From Pseudomonadota bacterium (GTDB lineage: Bacteria > Pseudomonadota > Alphaproteobacteria > Acetobacterales > Acetobacteraceae): a DNA stretch of 40,411 nt. The notes beneath the pieces are model-generated. The model ran no database searches, was not told the origin of the DNA, and saw nothing but the letters and a program-made list of their open reading frames with translations. Shown here piece after piece: positions 10,972 to 18,855 of this stretch (position 1 is the stretch's first letter; the number at the start of each line of letters is the position of its first letter). The stretch is taken from positions 53,325-93,735 of the forward strand of contig JABBOH010000002.1 of NCBI GenBank assembly GCA_019351895.1, written 5' to 3'. Made by a program: the position numbers and the translations under genes.

Positions 10972-12156
10972 ATGGCACGCCTCACGAAGCCGGACATCCG
11001 TCCGCAGAACCCCAATTTCTCATCCGGCCCCTGCGCCAAGCGCCCCGGCTTCACGCTGGAGGCGCTATCCGGCGCCATGCTGGGCCGCAGCCATCGCGCG
11101 GAGGAGCCGAAGGCCCGCCTCGCGGAGGTGATCGAGCGCTCCCGCGCCATTCTCGGCATGCCGGCGGACTGGAAACTCGGCATCGTCCCCGCGTCGGACA
11201 CCGGCGCGGTCGAGATGGCGATGTGGTCCCTGCTGGGCGAGCGGCCCGTGGATGTCCTCGCGCATGAGAGCTTCTCGGAAGGCTGGGCGACCGACATCGT
11301 CAAGCAGCTGAAGCTCGACGGCGCGCGGGTGCTCGGCGCCGAGTACGGCGCGCTCCCCGATGCCGCCGCGGTCGACCCGGCGCATGACGTGGTGCTCGCC
11401 TGGAACGGCACGACCTCCGGCGTGCGCTTCGCCGACGGCGATTTCATCGCGGACAACCGCGCGGGCCTCGTGATCTGCGACGCGACCTCGGCGGCCTTCG
11501 CCATGGACCTGCCGTGGGCCAAGCTCGATGTCGTCACATGGTCCTGGCAGAAGGTGCTGGGCGGCGAAGCGGCGCACGGCATGCTCGCCCTTTCGCCCCG
11601 CGCCGTCGCGCGGCTGCTGAGCTACAAGCCGCCCCGGCCCCTGCCGAAGATCTTCCGGCTGACCAGCGGCGGCAAGCTGATCGACGGAATTTTTGTGGGC
11701 GAAACGATCAACACGCCCTCCATGCTCTGCGTCGAGGATGCGCTCGACGGGCTGCGCTGGGCCGAGGGCATCGGCGGCCTACAAGCTCTGATCGCCCGCA
11801 GCGAGGCGAACCTCGCCTGCATCGCGGAGTGGGTGGCTGCCAGCGGCTGGGCGTGCTTCCTGGCGCAGGACCCCGCTACGCGATCCTCGACCTCGATCTG
11901 CCTCACCGTCACCGCGCCGTGGTTCGCGGCCCTCGACAGCGCGACGAAGGCGAAGGCCGCGAAGCGTCTCGCGGCGCTCCTCGAAGCCGAGGGCGTCGCC
12001 TACGACATCGCTTCCTATCGCGACGCGCCGCCGGGTCTGCGCATCTGGGGCGGCGCCACTGTCGAGACGGCGGACATCGCCGCGCTGCTCCCCTGGCTCG
12101 ACTGGGCCGAGGCCGAGGTCGCCGGCGAATTCGCCACCAAGCAGGCTGCGGAGTAA
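10972..12156 (+). CDS. serC: Phosphoserine aminotransferase SerC
   Basis: PLP enzyme converting 3-phosphohydroxypyruvate and glutamate to phosphoserine in serine synthesis; it may also act in pyridoxine synthesis. The N-terminus [20 protein letters not shown] is typical of the alphaproteobacterial-type SerC, which differs from the E. coli form. The PLP lysine is K194 in [15 protein letters not shown]. The 394-aa length is normal. A strong ribosome site (GAAAGGGAGAG) precedes the ATG. The stop is 5 bases before serA, so serC and serA form an operon that makes serine from 3-phosphoglycerate; serB is not in the window. Confidence 0.96.
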   Translation: MARLTKPDIRPQNPNFSSGPCAKRPGFTLEALSGAMLGRSHRAEEPKARLAEVIERSRAILGMPADWKLGIVPASDTGAVEMAMWSLLGERPVDVLAHESFSEGWATDIVKQLKLDGARVLGAEYGALPDAAAVDPAHDVVLAWNGTTSGVRFADGDFIADNRAGLVICDATSAAFAMDLPWAKLDVVTWSWQKVLGGEAAHGMLALSPRAVARLLSYKPPRPLPKIFRLTSGGKLIDGIFVGETINTPSMLCVEDALDGLRWAEGIGGLQALIARSEANLACIAEWVAASGWACFLAQDPATRSSTSICLTVTAPWFAALDSATKAKAAKRLAALLEAEGVAYDIASYRDAPPGLRIWGGATVETADIAALLPWLDWAEAEVAGEFATKQAAE

Positions 12157-12161
12157 CGCGC

Positions 12162-13751
12162 ATGGCCCCCAAGGTTCTCATCGCCGACAAGCTTTCCCCC
12201 GCAGCCATCGAGATCTTTCGTGCGCGTGGCATCGAAACCGATGTGCGCACCGGGCTGGCGCCCGCCGACCTCCGCGCCATCATCGCGGGCTATGACGGCC
12301 TCGCCATCCGCTCGGCCACCAAAGTCACGAAGGAGCTGCTGGAGGCGGCAACCAGCCTCAAGGTCGTGGGCCGCGCCGGCATCGGCGTCGACAACGTGGA
12401 TATCAAGGCTGCGACCGCGCATGGCGTCGTCGTCATGAACACGCCCTTCGGCAACGCGATCACGACCGCCGAGCATGCGATCGCGATGATGTTCGCCCTC
12501 GCCCGCCAGTTGCCGGAGGCATCCGCCTCCACCCGGGCCGGCAAGTGGGAGAAGAACCGCTTCATGGGCGTCGAACTCACCGCCAAGACGCTCGGCATCA
12601 TCGGCTGCGGCAATATCGGCTCGATCGTGGCCGACCGCGCGGTCGGGCTCAAGATGAAGGTGCTCGCCTACGATCCGTTCCTGTCGGACAAACGCGCCGT
12701 CGAACTTGGCGTCGAGAAGGCCGACCTCGCCGAGCTTTTCGCGCGCGCCGATTTCATCACGCTGCACACGCCTTTGGTCGAGGGCACGCGCAACATCATC
12801 AACCGGGACTCGATCGCGTCGATGAAGCCTGGCGTGCGTATCGTCAACTGCGCGCGCGGCGGTCTCGTGGATGAGGCCGCACTGCTCGAAGGTCTTCAGT
12901 CCGGGAAAGTCGCGGGTGCTGCGCTGGATGTTTTCGAAGTCGAGCCTGCCACCGACAACCCGCTGTTCGCGCTCGACAACGTCGTTTGCACGCCTCATCT
13001 GGGTGCCGCGACCGCCGAGGCGCAGGAGAATGTCGCACTGCAGGTGGCCGAGCAGATGAGCGACTACCTGCTGACGGGCGCCGTGGCCAATGCCATCAAC
13101 GTGCCCGCGATCTCGGCCGAGGATGCGCCGCGCGTGCGGCCCTACATGGAACTTGCGCGCCGCCTCGGCGAATTCGCGGGTCAGCTGACGCAGGCGAAAG
13201 ATGGCGTCGTCACTCAGGTGACGGTGGAATACGAAGGTGTGGTCAGCCAACTCAACCACAAGCCGCTGACCGCCGCGGCCTTGGCCGGATTGATGGCGCC
13301 CATGATCACGGGCGCCAATATGGTCAACGCCCCAGTGCTCGCGCGCGAGCGCGGGATCGAGGTCACCGAGACGGTGCACGACCGGGCGAGCGAGTATCAG
13401 ACGCTCATCCGGATCACGGTCGTGACGAACGGCACCACGCGTGCCGTCGCCGGCACGCTATTCGCCGGTTCGAAGCCACGCTTGGTCGAGATCAAGGGCA
13501 TTCCGGTGGAGGCCGATTTCAGCCGCCACATGCTGTATGTCACCAACCAGGACAAGCCGGGCTTCATCGGGCGTTTCGGCGCGACGCTCGCGGGTGCCGG
13601 CATCAACATCGCGACCTTCCATCTTGGACGCGCGAGTGCGGGGGGCGATGCGATCTGCCTCGTCTCGGTCGACGAGCCGGTGCCCGAGGATGTCCTGGCG
13701 ATGGTGCGGACGCTGCCTCTTGTCATGCAGGCGACGTCGCTGTCCTTCTAA
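12162..13751 (+). CDS. serA: D-3-phosphoglycerate dehydrogenase SerA
   Basis: First enzyme of the phosphorylated serine pathway, NAD-dependent, cytosolic. From the ATG at 12162 it is 529 aa, the long (type I) form. The N-terminus KVLIADKLSPAAIEIF leads to the NAD-binding domain with LGIIGCGNIGSIVADRA, the catalytic stretch NCARGGLVDEAAL and the histidine in VVCTPHLGAAT. The allosteric substrate-binding domain follows (about residues 315-450), then the C-terminal ACT domain from about HMLYVTNQDKPGFIG to LVSVDEPV, the likely site of serine feedback. The frame is open far upstream inside serC, but that part is a shadow. Its TAACGCGC gap to serC shows a short operon spacing. Confidence 0.96.
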   Translation: MAPKVLIADKLSPAAIEIFRARGIETDVRTGLAPADLRAIIAGYDGLAIRSATKVTKELLEAATSLKVVGRAGIGVDNVDIKAATAHGVVVMNTPFGNAITTAEHAIAMMFALARQLPEASASTRAGKWEKNRFMGVELTAKTLGIIGCGNIGSIVADRAVGLKMKVLAYDPFLSDKRAVELGVEKADLAELFARADFITLHTPLVEGTRNIINRDSIASMKPGVRIVNCARGGLVDEAALLEGLQSGKVAGAALDVFEVEPATDNPLFALDNVVCTPHLGAATAEAQENVALQVAEQMSDYLLTGAVANAINVPAISAEDAPRVRPYMELARRLGEFAGQLTQAKDGVVTQVTVEYEGVVSQLNHKPLTAAALAGLMAPMITGANMVNAPVLARERGIEVTETVHDRASEYQTLIRITVVTNGTTRAVAGTLFAGSKPRLVEIKGIPVEADFSRHMLYVTNQDKPGFIGRFGATLAGAGINIATFHLGRASAGGDAICLVSVDEPVPEDVLAMVRTLPLVMQATSLSF

Positions 13752-13775
13752 GGCACGTTCCGGCGGAGTGTTGGC

Positions 13776-13919
13776 ATGGGCGACAACGGCAACGTCTTCG
13801 CGGTGATCGTTCTGGTGGTGGTCGTGGTCATCATCGTCGGGGGCTGGCTCGCCTTCCCGGCGATCACCCATTTCATGCAGGGTCAGGATTGCATCGCCAC
13901 AGGCCACACCAACTGCTGA
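13776..13919 (+). CDS. Small single-span membrane protein, unknown function
   Basis: A 47-codon open frame starting ATG GGC GAC AAC, too short for most gene calls. The product has a polar N-terminus of about six residues, one very hydrophobic span (VFAVIVLVVVVVIIVGGWLA, residues 7-26), and a short tail with two cysteines (QDCIATGHTNC). It lies 24 bp after serA on the same strand with a GCGGAGTG sequence as possible ribosome site, so it may be co-transcribed. The clean membrane-peptide composition and placement between two real genes suggest a real small protein. I do not recognise a family. Confidence 0.55.
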   Translation: MGDNGNVFAVIVLVVVVVIIVGGWLAFPAITHFMQGQDCIATGHTNC

Positions 13920-14103
13920 ATGGCGCGTGGGCGGCGCGCGTGATCGTCTCCTTCCCGAAAGCGTGTAGCAGCCCTGGCTTCCCAACCGGGCCTATTTGGT
14001 GTTTGATCGCGCCCGCGTGAGGCGCTGGCCTGCTGATGGCGTCTCACCTCGCGCATTCGCGCGCGCTCACATGTCACCTCTCGATCAAATCCAAGGACAT
14101 CCC

Positions 14104-15159
14104 ATGCTGGAATGTGTCGGCTATGGCGCGACGGCGGCTTCAACGCCGGTCGCGCCCTTTTCCTTCAACCGCCGCGATCCCGGCCCCGACGATGTCGTGA
14201 TCAAGATCGCCTATTGCGGCGTCTGCCACTCCGACCTTCATCAGGTCCGAAACGAATGGCGCAACACGGTTTACCCCTGCGTTCCTGGCCATGAGATCGT
14301 CGGCCACATCGTGGCCGTCGGCAAGAACGTCACGAAGTTCCATGAAGGCGAGGCCGCGGGCGTCGGTTGCATGGTCGGCTCCTGCCGCACCTGCGCCGCC
14401 TGTAAGGAAGGCCTCGAGAACTATTGCGAAGTCGGCTTCAACGCGACCTATAACGGTGTCGATCCGATCATCGGCGGTCCGACCTTCGGCGGCTACTCCG
14501 ACAGCATCGTCGTCGATCAGCATTTCGTGCTGAAAATCCCCGAGGGGATGGACCTGGCGGCGACCGCCCCGCTGCTCTGCGCCGGGATCACCACCTACTC
14601 GCCGCTGAAGCATTGGGGCGCCGGACCGGGCAAGAAGGTCGGCATCGTCGGTCTCGGCGGGCTCGGCCATATGGGCCTCAAGATCGCCCACGCCATGGGC
14701 GCCCACACGGTGCTGTTCACGACCTCGGCCGGCAAGACCGAGGACGCGAAAAAGCTCGGCGCCGACGAGGTCGTGATCTCGAAGGACCCCGCCGCGATGG
14801 CAGCGCAGGGCGAGACCTTCGACTTCATCCTCGACACGGTCGCGGCCGACCACCCGATCGACGCCTATCTCGGGCTGCTGAAGCGTGACGGCACGCTCTG
14901 TCAGGTGGGTGCGCCCGAGAACCCGCTGTCGATCGCGGTCTTCAGCGTGATCTGGCGTCGGCGGAGCTTCGCGGGCTCCCTCATCGGCGGCATCCCCGAG
15001 ACGCAGGAGATGCTGGACTTCTGCGCCAAGCACGGCCTGGTCGCTGATATCGAGATGATCGCGATGGACAAGATCGAGGATGCCTACGCGCGCATGCTCA
15101 AGAGCGACGTGAAGTATCGCTTCGTGATCGACATGGCGACGCTGCCGAAGGCCGCGTAA
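14104..15159 (+). CDS. Zinc-dependent NAD(P)-dependent alcohol dehydrogenase (cinnamyl alcohol dehydrogenase/YahK type)
   Basis: Medium-chain dehydrogenase of 351 aa. Catalytic zinc ligands: C41 in GVCHSDLHQ, H63 and E64 in PGHEIVGH; the structural zinc lobe has C94, C97, C100 and C108 (GSCRTCAACKEGLENYCE). The nucleotide fold reads VGIVGLGGLGHMGLK, and the FTTSAGK end of its second strand, without an acidic residue, suggests NADP(H) preference as in the CAD/YahK group. The likely role is reduction of aldehydes. The start at 14104 aligns with the family; a longer frame upstream is a shadow. It is transcribed alone, 184 bp from the small membrane gene, with a terminator-like hairpin after the stop. 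Confidence 0.92.
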   Translation: MLECVGYGATAASTPVAPFSFNRRDPGPDDVVIKIAYCGVCHSDLHQVRNEWRNTVYPCVPGHEIVGHIVAVGKNVTKFHEGEAAGVGCMVGSCRTCAACKEGLENYCEVGFNATYNGVDPIIGGPTFGGYSDSIVVDQHFVLKIPEGMDLAATAPLLCAGITTYSPLKHWGAGPGKKVGIVGLGGLGHMGLKIAHAMGAHTVLFTTSAGKTEDAKKLGADEVVISKDPAAMAAQGETFDFILDTVAADHPIDAYLGLLKRDGTLCQVGAPENPLSIAVFSVIWRRRSFAGSLIGGIPETQEMLDFCAKHGLVADIEMIAMDKIEDAYARMLKSDVKYRFVIDMATLPKAA

Positions 15160-15175
15160 CCTCCACGCCGACAGT

Positions 15176-15213
15176 CCGGGCCGGGCGCGCACGCGCCCAG
15201 CCCGGGGCCTTTT
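15176..15213 (+). terminator. Terminator-like hairpin after the alcohol dehydrogenase gene
   Basis: Inverted arms CCGGG..GGGCGC and GCGCCC..CCCGG pair around a 4-nt loop with a small internal mismatch, followed by GGCCTTTT. The stem is strong but the T run is short. Confidence 0.6.
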
Positions 15214-15242
15214 CTGCTCCCGCCCCGCATCCGCACCCGATC

Positions 15243-15260
15243 CGGGCCGTCTTCGGCCCG
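15243..15260 (+). other. Perfect 7-bp hairpin with TCTT loop
   Basis: CGGGCCG, TCTT, CGGCCCG. It may be a second, weaker terminator or an RNA stabiliser; the following ATTCTTGG is not a good T tract. Confidence 0.4.
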
Positions 15261-15507
15261 ATTCTTGGGGGACTGCCGCAGCGGTCGAGCCTTGACCCAC
15301 GGCGTAGGAAGGCTCCGCTTTGCGGCGGCCTCCGGCGCCCCGAAAAATCCGTCCCCTTCATCTGGTACCGAGAAGCCCGTCGCTCGCCCGGGATGAAGCG
15401 CCGAGGCTCCTGCTCCTTTTAGGGCGGGCCGCGCCAGCGCGCGGGCACAGCAACCACCGTTTGGATCAGGTTTTACGGCAGTGCAGCATGATCCAAGAGA
15501 TTATCGT

Positions 15508-15536
15508 TTGCCTCGACCTTAAGGAACGTTCATACT
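15508..15536 (+). promoter_or_regulatory. Candidate sigma-70 type promoter of the bcs operon
   Basis: TTGCCT (15508-15513), 17-nt spacer, CATACT (15531-15536), each four of six to consensus, in the AT-richer part of the leader. It would give a leader of about 150 nt before the bcsZ start at 15695. Confidence 0.3.
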
Positions 15537-15694
15537 TTTGAGGTATCTTCGCAAAGAAGTGACTTAAAAATGAGACTGTTATCGCCCGGCGCTCAACGCT
15601 TTGCTGATCACGGCCTGTCGCGGGCGGGGTGCCCCGCGGGGTTTCCGGCGCCGGTCCGCGCCGCGCCCGTGGCAATCTGAGCAAGCCGGACCCC

Positions 15695-16756
15695 ATGTTT
15701 CCTTCGCGGCGGCAGTTTGTCACCGGCGGCACGGCAGCGGCCTTGATGGCCGCCCTGCCGTGGACAGGTGCGCGGGCTGCAGCCTTCGCGCCCGACGATG
15801 CGGACTGGCGCTCGTTCAAAAGCCGCTTCGTCCTGGCCGATGGCCGCGTGGTCGATACCGGCAACAACGGCATTTCGCATTCGGAGGGTCAGAGCTACGG
15901 CATGCTGTTCGCCGTGGCCTTCAACGACCAGCCGACCTTCGACCTCATCAGCGGCTGGACTGTCGCCAACCTCGCGCGGCGCGGCGACGCGCTGCATGTG
16001 TGGCGCTACCTGCCGGATCAGAGCGATCACACGCCCGACCAGAACAACGCGACGGATGGCGACCTGCTGATCGCGATGGCGCTCAACCGCGCCGCGATCC
16101 TCTGGGGCCGCCCGGATCATGCCAAGGCGGCGCGGGCAATCGCCCACGATATCCGCGAACTGCTCATCGCGAATGCCGGAAGCCGGCTGGTGCTGCTCCC
16201 CGGCCTCACCGGCTTCGCGCGCAAGACCGCCACCGTCGTCAACCTGTCCTATTACAACTTCGTGGCGCTGCGCGAACTCGCAGCACTCGATCCGTCGCCA
16301 CTGTGGCAGCTTCTCATGCTCGACGGTCTGGCACTGATGCAGGCGGCCCGGTTCGGGCAATGGCAGCTGCCGCCCGACTGGCTCGCGGTACCGCTGAACA
16401 GCGGGCAGGTCCGCATCGCCTCCGGTTGGCCGCCGCTCTGCTCCTACGACGCCATCCGCGTGCCGCTCAATCTCGCCTGGGCGCGGACGCTTCCCCCGGA
16501 TATCGGGCAATCCTTCACGACCTTCTGGACCACGTCCGCCGCTTACCAACCGGCCTGGGCGAACCTGATGACGAATGCCGTCTCATCCTACGCGGCCACG
16601 GGCGGCCTCGTCGCGGTGAAGGCAGTGACCATGGCGGCTGCCGGGCAGAGCTATGCGCCGACGTTTCCGTCCGTCCAGGCGAGCGCCGATTACTATTCCG
16701 CCGCCCTGACGTTGCTGTCGCGTCTGGCATGGATGGAAGGCCATGGCGAGGGGTGA
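15695..16756 (+). CDS. bcsZ: Cellulase BcsZ (glycoside hydrolase family 8 endoglucanase, CMCax type)
   Basis: Periplasmic endo-beta-1,4-glucanase of cellulose operons, thought to trim or untangle nascent glucan chains. The start at 15695 gives a signal peptide with a twin-arginine motif, SRRQFVTGG, a hydrophobic alanine-rich stretch and a cleavage region GARAAA near residue 28-30, so Tat export is likely. GH8 residues: the acid glutamate E64 in SEGQSYGM, and the NNATDGDLLIAMAL segment with the conserved aspartates (D121, D123). The mature part spans about 320 aa, normal. An upstream in-frame ATG at 15629 would bury the signal. It is the first gene of the operon, 18 bp before the next, as cmcAx precedes ccpAx in Komagataeibacter. 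Confidence 0.95.
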   Translation: MFPSRRQFVTGGTAAALMAALPWTGARAAAFAPDDADWRSFKSRFVLADGRVVDTGNNGISHSEGQSYGMLFAVAFNDQPTFDLISGWTVANLARRGDALHVWRYLPDQSDHTPDQNNATDGDLLIAMALNRAAILWGRPDHAKAARAIAHDIRELLIANAGSRLVLLPGLTGFARKTATVVNLSYYNFVALRELAALDPSPLWQLLMLDGLALMQAARFGQWQLPPDWLAVPLNSGQVRIASGWPPLCSYDAIRVPLNLAWARTLPPDIGQSFTTFWTTSAAYQPAWANLMTNAVSSYAATGGLVAVKAVTMAAAGQSYAPTFPSVQASADYYSAALTLLSRLAWMEGHGEG

Positions 16757-16774
16757 GATGAAGGCAGCGAAGCC

Positions 16775-17953
16775 ATGAAAGGCTCTCAATCCGACGTCGA
16801 TCGGGTGATGGCGGCGTTCGGCGCCGCGCCCATCCGCTACCGCCCTGACCAGGAGGTGGCGGCGCCGGCCGGCGCGCCGACCTCCACGCCCGGCGTGTTC
16901 CGCCCAAGCATCGAGCGTGAAGCGGTCGCCGCGCCGGCGGCGCGCGCTGCTGACCGGATCCTCCCCGGCTCCGGGGGCCGGCTGCGGGAGGTCTTTCCCC
17001 TGCTGGCACGCGCCATCCCCGGCGTCGCCGATCTCAAGATCGTCGCGGTCAAACGGGCGGGGGACGAGATGCCCGCGGCGGCCGAGCGGCCCGAGGCGGA
17101 GGTCGCCCCAGCCAGACTGCCAGCGTCTCCGCCGCCCGCCGCCGCGCCAGCGCCCGAACCGGTGCGCGAACCGGTGCACGAACCGGCGACCGTGGTCGTG
17201 CCCGCTGCCGCACAGGCGGTCGTGGCGCCAGCCCAGGCGGCCCCTGCGCCGCTTCGGTCCCATGCCGACCTGATAAGGGCTCGGGCGCCGCGCCGTGCCG
17301 AGCCCGAAGCCCCGCCTGGGTCCCCCTTGCAGATGCCGAGCGGCACGCCGCAGCCCGCAGCCGCGATCCGTCCGGCGACGCTGTGGCCGCCCGCAGCCCC
17401 ACCGGCCCTGGCCGCCACTCCGACACCGGCTCCGGCTCCAATAACGCAGCCGGGGCCGGTCGCGGCGCCTCCGATCCCGCCCCAGCAGGCCTACCCGCCC
17501 TTTTTCTCACCCCAAGGGATGCCGCCGCAAGCAATGCCGCCGCCGGGCATGCCGCCCTATCCGATGCACCCGGCGTCGCTCGCCTGGGCGCAGCAGGGTT
17601 ATCCGCCGCCCTATCCGATGCCGCCACCGGGCTACCCCCCCGGCTACGCGCCGGCCCACTCCTTGAGCTACCCGCCCGGTTACGCGCCCGGCTACCCGCC
17701 GGGTTACTCGCCGGGCTATCCGGCGCCTTATCCATACGGCTTCTCGCAGCAGCCGCTGCCCGACATGGGCGAGGACGCCCTTAGCGCATCGGTGCCAGAG
17801 CCGGCCGCGACGCCCCAGCCGCCGCCCCCACCGCAGGCAGAGTCCGCGGCGCATCCCCCGGCGCAACCGGCACCTGCGGGCCAGCCGAGCCTATCGGCCA
17901 TCTTCGCCGCCCTTCATCGTGCGCCCCGTCCAAGCGGTGAGGAGACATCGTGA
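16775..17953 (+). CDS. Pro/Tyr-rich cellulose operon protein in the BcsH(CcpAx)/BcsO position, with BcsP-like N-terminus
   Basis: A 392-aa protein of unusual composition. The N-terminus, SDVDRVMAAFGAAPIRYR (residues 6-23), resembles the short conserved start of BcsR/BcsP proteins, and RLREVFPLLARAIP (about 70-83) is like their PLL motif. Residues 100-380 are almost all Ala/Pro, with M-P-P repeats and then a PPGY-repeat tract (residues 276-323). The end, LSAIFAALHRAP, is like the short C-terminal helix seen in BcsO and CcpAx-type proteins. There is no signal peptide, so it is probably cytoplasmic. It sits between bcsZ and bcsQ, the ccpAx place in Komagataeibacter, where that protein helps organise the synthase array. 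A scaffold role is inference; resemblance is by eye and the gene has no certain name. Confidence 0.7.
   Translation: MKGSQSDVDRVMAAFGAAPIRYRPDQEVAAPAGAPTSTPGVFRPSIEREAVAAPAARAADRILPGSGGRLREVFPLLARAIPGVADLKIVAVKRAGDEMPAAAERPEAEVAPARLPASPPPAAAPAPEPVREPVHEPATVVVPAAAQAVVAPAQAAPAPLRSHADLIRARAPRRAEPEAPPGSPLQMPSGTPQPAAAIRPATLWPPAAPPALAATPTPAPAPITQPGPVAAPPIPPQQAYPPFFSPQGMPPQAMPPPGMPPYPMHPASLAWAQQGYPPPYPMPPPGYPPGYAPAHSLSYPPGYAPGYPPGYSPGYPAPYPYGFSQQPLPDMGEDALSASVPEPAATPQPPPPPQAESAAHPPAQPAPAGQPSLSAIFAALHRAPRPSGEETS
17600..17743 (+). repeat. In-frame PPGY repeat tract
   Basis: Imperfect tandem units encode Y-P-P-G-Y and G-Y-A/S-P-G blocks, best seen as YPPGYAPGYPPGYSPGY, within the Pro/Tyr-rich bcs gene. 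At DNA level the unit is TAYCCGCCSGGYTAYDCGCC-like. Such tracts expand and contract by slippage and the peptide is expected to be disordered and sticky. Confidence 0.85.
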
Positions 17954-17996
17954 TGACACCCGGCCATCTCGCGCCGCGACCCCCCCGGTGGCTCCC

Positions 17997-18836
17997 GTGC
18001 CGCTGATCGCCTTCGCCTCGCCCAAGGGCGGCGTGGGCAAGACCACGCTCGCCGCGAACACGGCGTACGAGTTCGCGCGGCTCGGCCATCGCGTGGTCGC
18101 GCTCGATCTCGACGCGCAGAACGCGCTCGGCATGCATTTCGGCGCGGACCCCTATGAGCGGGCAGGCCTGATCACGTCCCTCAAGGACGCGGCCAGTCCC
18201 CGCCACGCCTGGCAGACGCAACTGCAGGAGACGCCGTCCGGCATCGCGCTCCTGCCGCATGGCCACGCGACCTTCGCCCAGACCTTCGCCATCAACACCG
18301 ACCTCATCGCGACCCCCGAACTCCTGATCGCGCCGCTCAAGGACATCCTGTCCGACCCGGAGGTCGTCATCATCGCCGATACCCCGCCCGGACCCGGCGC
18401 TGCGGCCTCGGTGATTTCCGCCATCGTCGACTACATGGTCGTCGTCCTGCTGTCGGACGCCGCATCCGTCGTTCAGCTGCCGAAGATCGACGGCCGCGGC
18501 ATGTATCGCGGCGCCTCGGGCGCGCCATTCCCCGTCGAACATCTGGGTTTCGTCGTCAACCAGATCGAGATGCGCAGCCGTCTCTCGCGCGGCGCGGCCG
18601 ATGCCGCCGAGCGGCATCTCGGCAGCCGCCTCATCGGTCGCGTCTATCGCGACGAGCATGTGCCGGAAGCCCTGGCGCGGCAATCATCGGTGGCCGACTA
18701 CGCGCCCGCGAGCAAGGCCGCCCAGGACATCTCGGCTATGGCGCTCAAAGTGGTCGAGGCCGTCGCGCCCCCGGCCAGAACCAACGGCGGCGACCTCCAC
18801 GGCGCGGGCGCCTCCAAAGAAACGGCGACGACGTGA
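17997..18836 (+). CDS. bcsQ: Cellulose synthesis ParA/MinD-like ATPase BcsQ
   Basis: Deviant Walker A ATPase: KGGVGKTT lies at residues 10-17, then VVALDLDAQNALGMHFG and VVIIADTPPGPG for the switch and Walker B strands. BcsQ localises the cellulose machinery to the cell pole or along the cell in bacteria where it was studied. The GTG at 17997 gives the family start MPLIAFASPKGG; the frame is open to a GTG at 17919 overlapping the previous gene, which is less likely. The 279-aa length is normal. It lies 19 bp upstream of bcsAB. Komagataeibacter operons with fused bcsAB have no bcsQ here as far as I know, so its presence is notable. Confidence 0.93.
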   Translation: MPLIAFASPKGGVGKTTLAANTAYEFARLGHRVVALDLDAQNALGMHFGADPYERAGLITSLKDAASPRHAWQTQLQETPSGIALLPHGHATFAQTFAINTDLIATPELLIAPLKDILSDPEVVIIADTPPGPGAAASVISAIVDYMVVVLLSDAASVVQLPKIDGRGMYRGASGAPFPVEHLGFVVNQIEMRSRLSRGAADAAERHLGSRLIGRVYRDEHVPEALARQSSVADYAPASKAAQDISAMALKVVEAVAPPARTNGGDLHGAGASKETATT

Positions 18837-18855
18837 ATAATCTGATGGAGCGGGC

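Larger units (their letters stand above)
15160..15694 (+). other. Non-coding leader region before the cellulose operon
   Basis: A 535-bp stretch with no convincing gene. It opens with the terminator-like hairpin of the dehydrogenase gene and a second 7-bp hairpin. Its middle is GC-rich, and from about 15460 to 15600 it is clearly AT-richer than its surroundings, with a candidate promoter at 15508-15536. The last 90 bases before bcsZ contain a GC palindrome CCCCGCGGGG followed by TTT. The long leader could hold sites for regulators of cellulose synthesis; none is recognisable by eye. Confidence 0.6.

Noticed and set aside
15320-15541. 73-codon frame in the bcs leader
   Set aside because: No ribosome site, no recognisable composition, and it overlaps the candidate promoter.
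17600-17743. CRISPR-like tandem repeats
   Set aside because: The repeat is short, has no spacers, stays in frame and encodes PPGY units of a protein.
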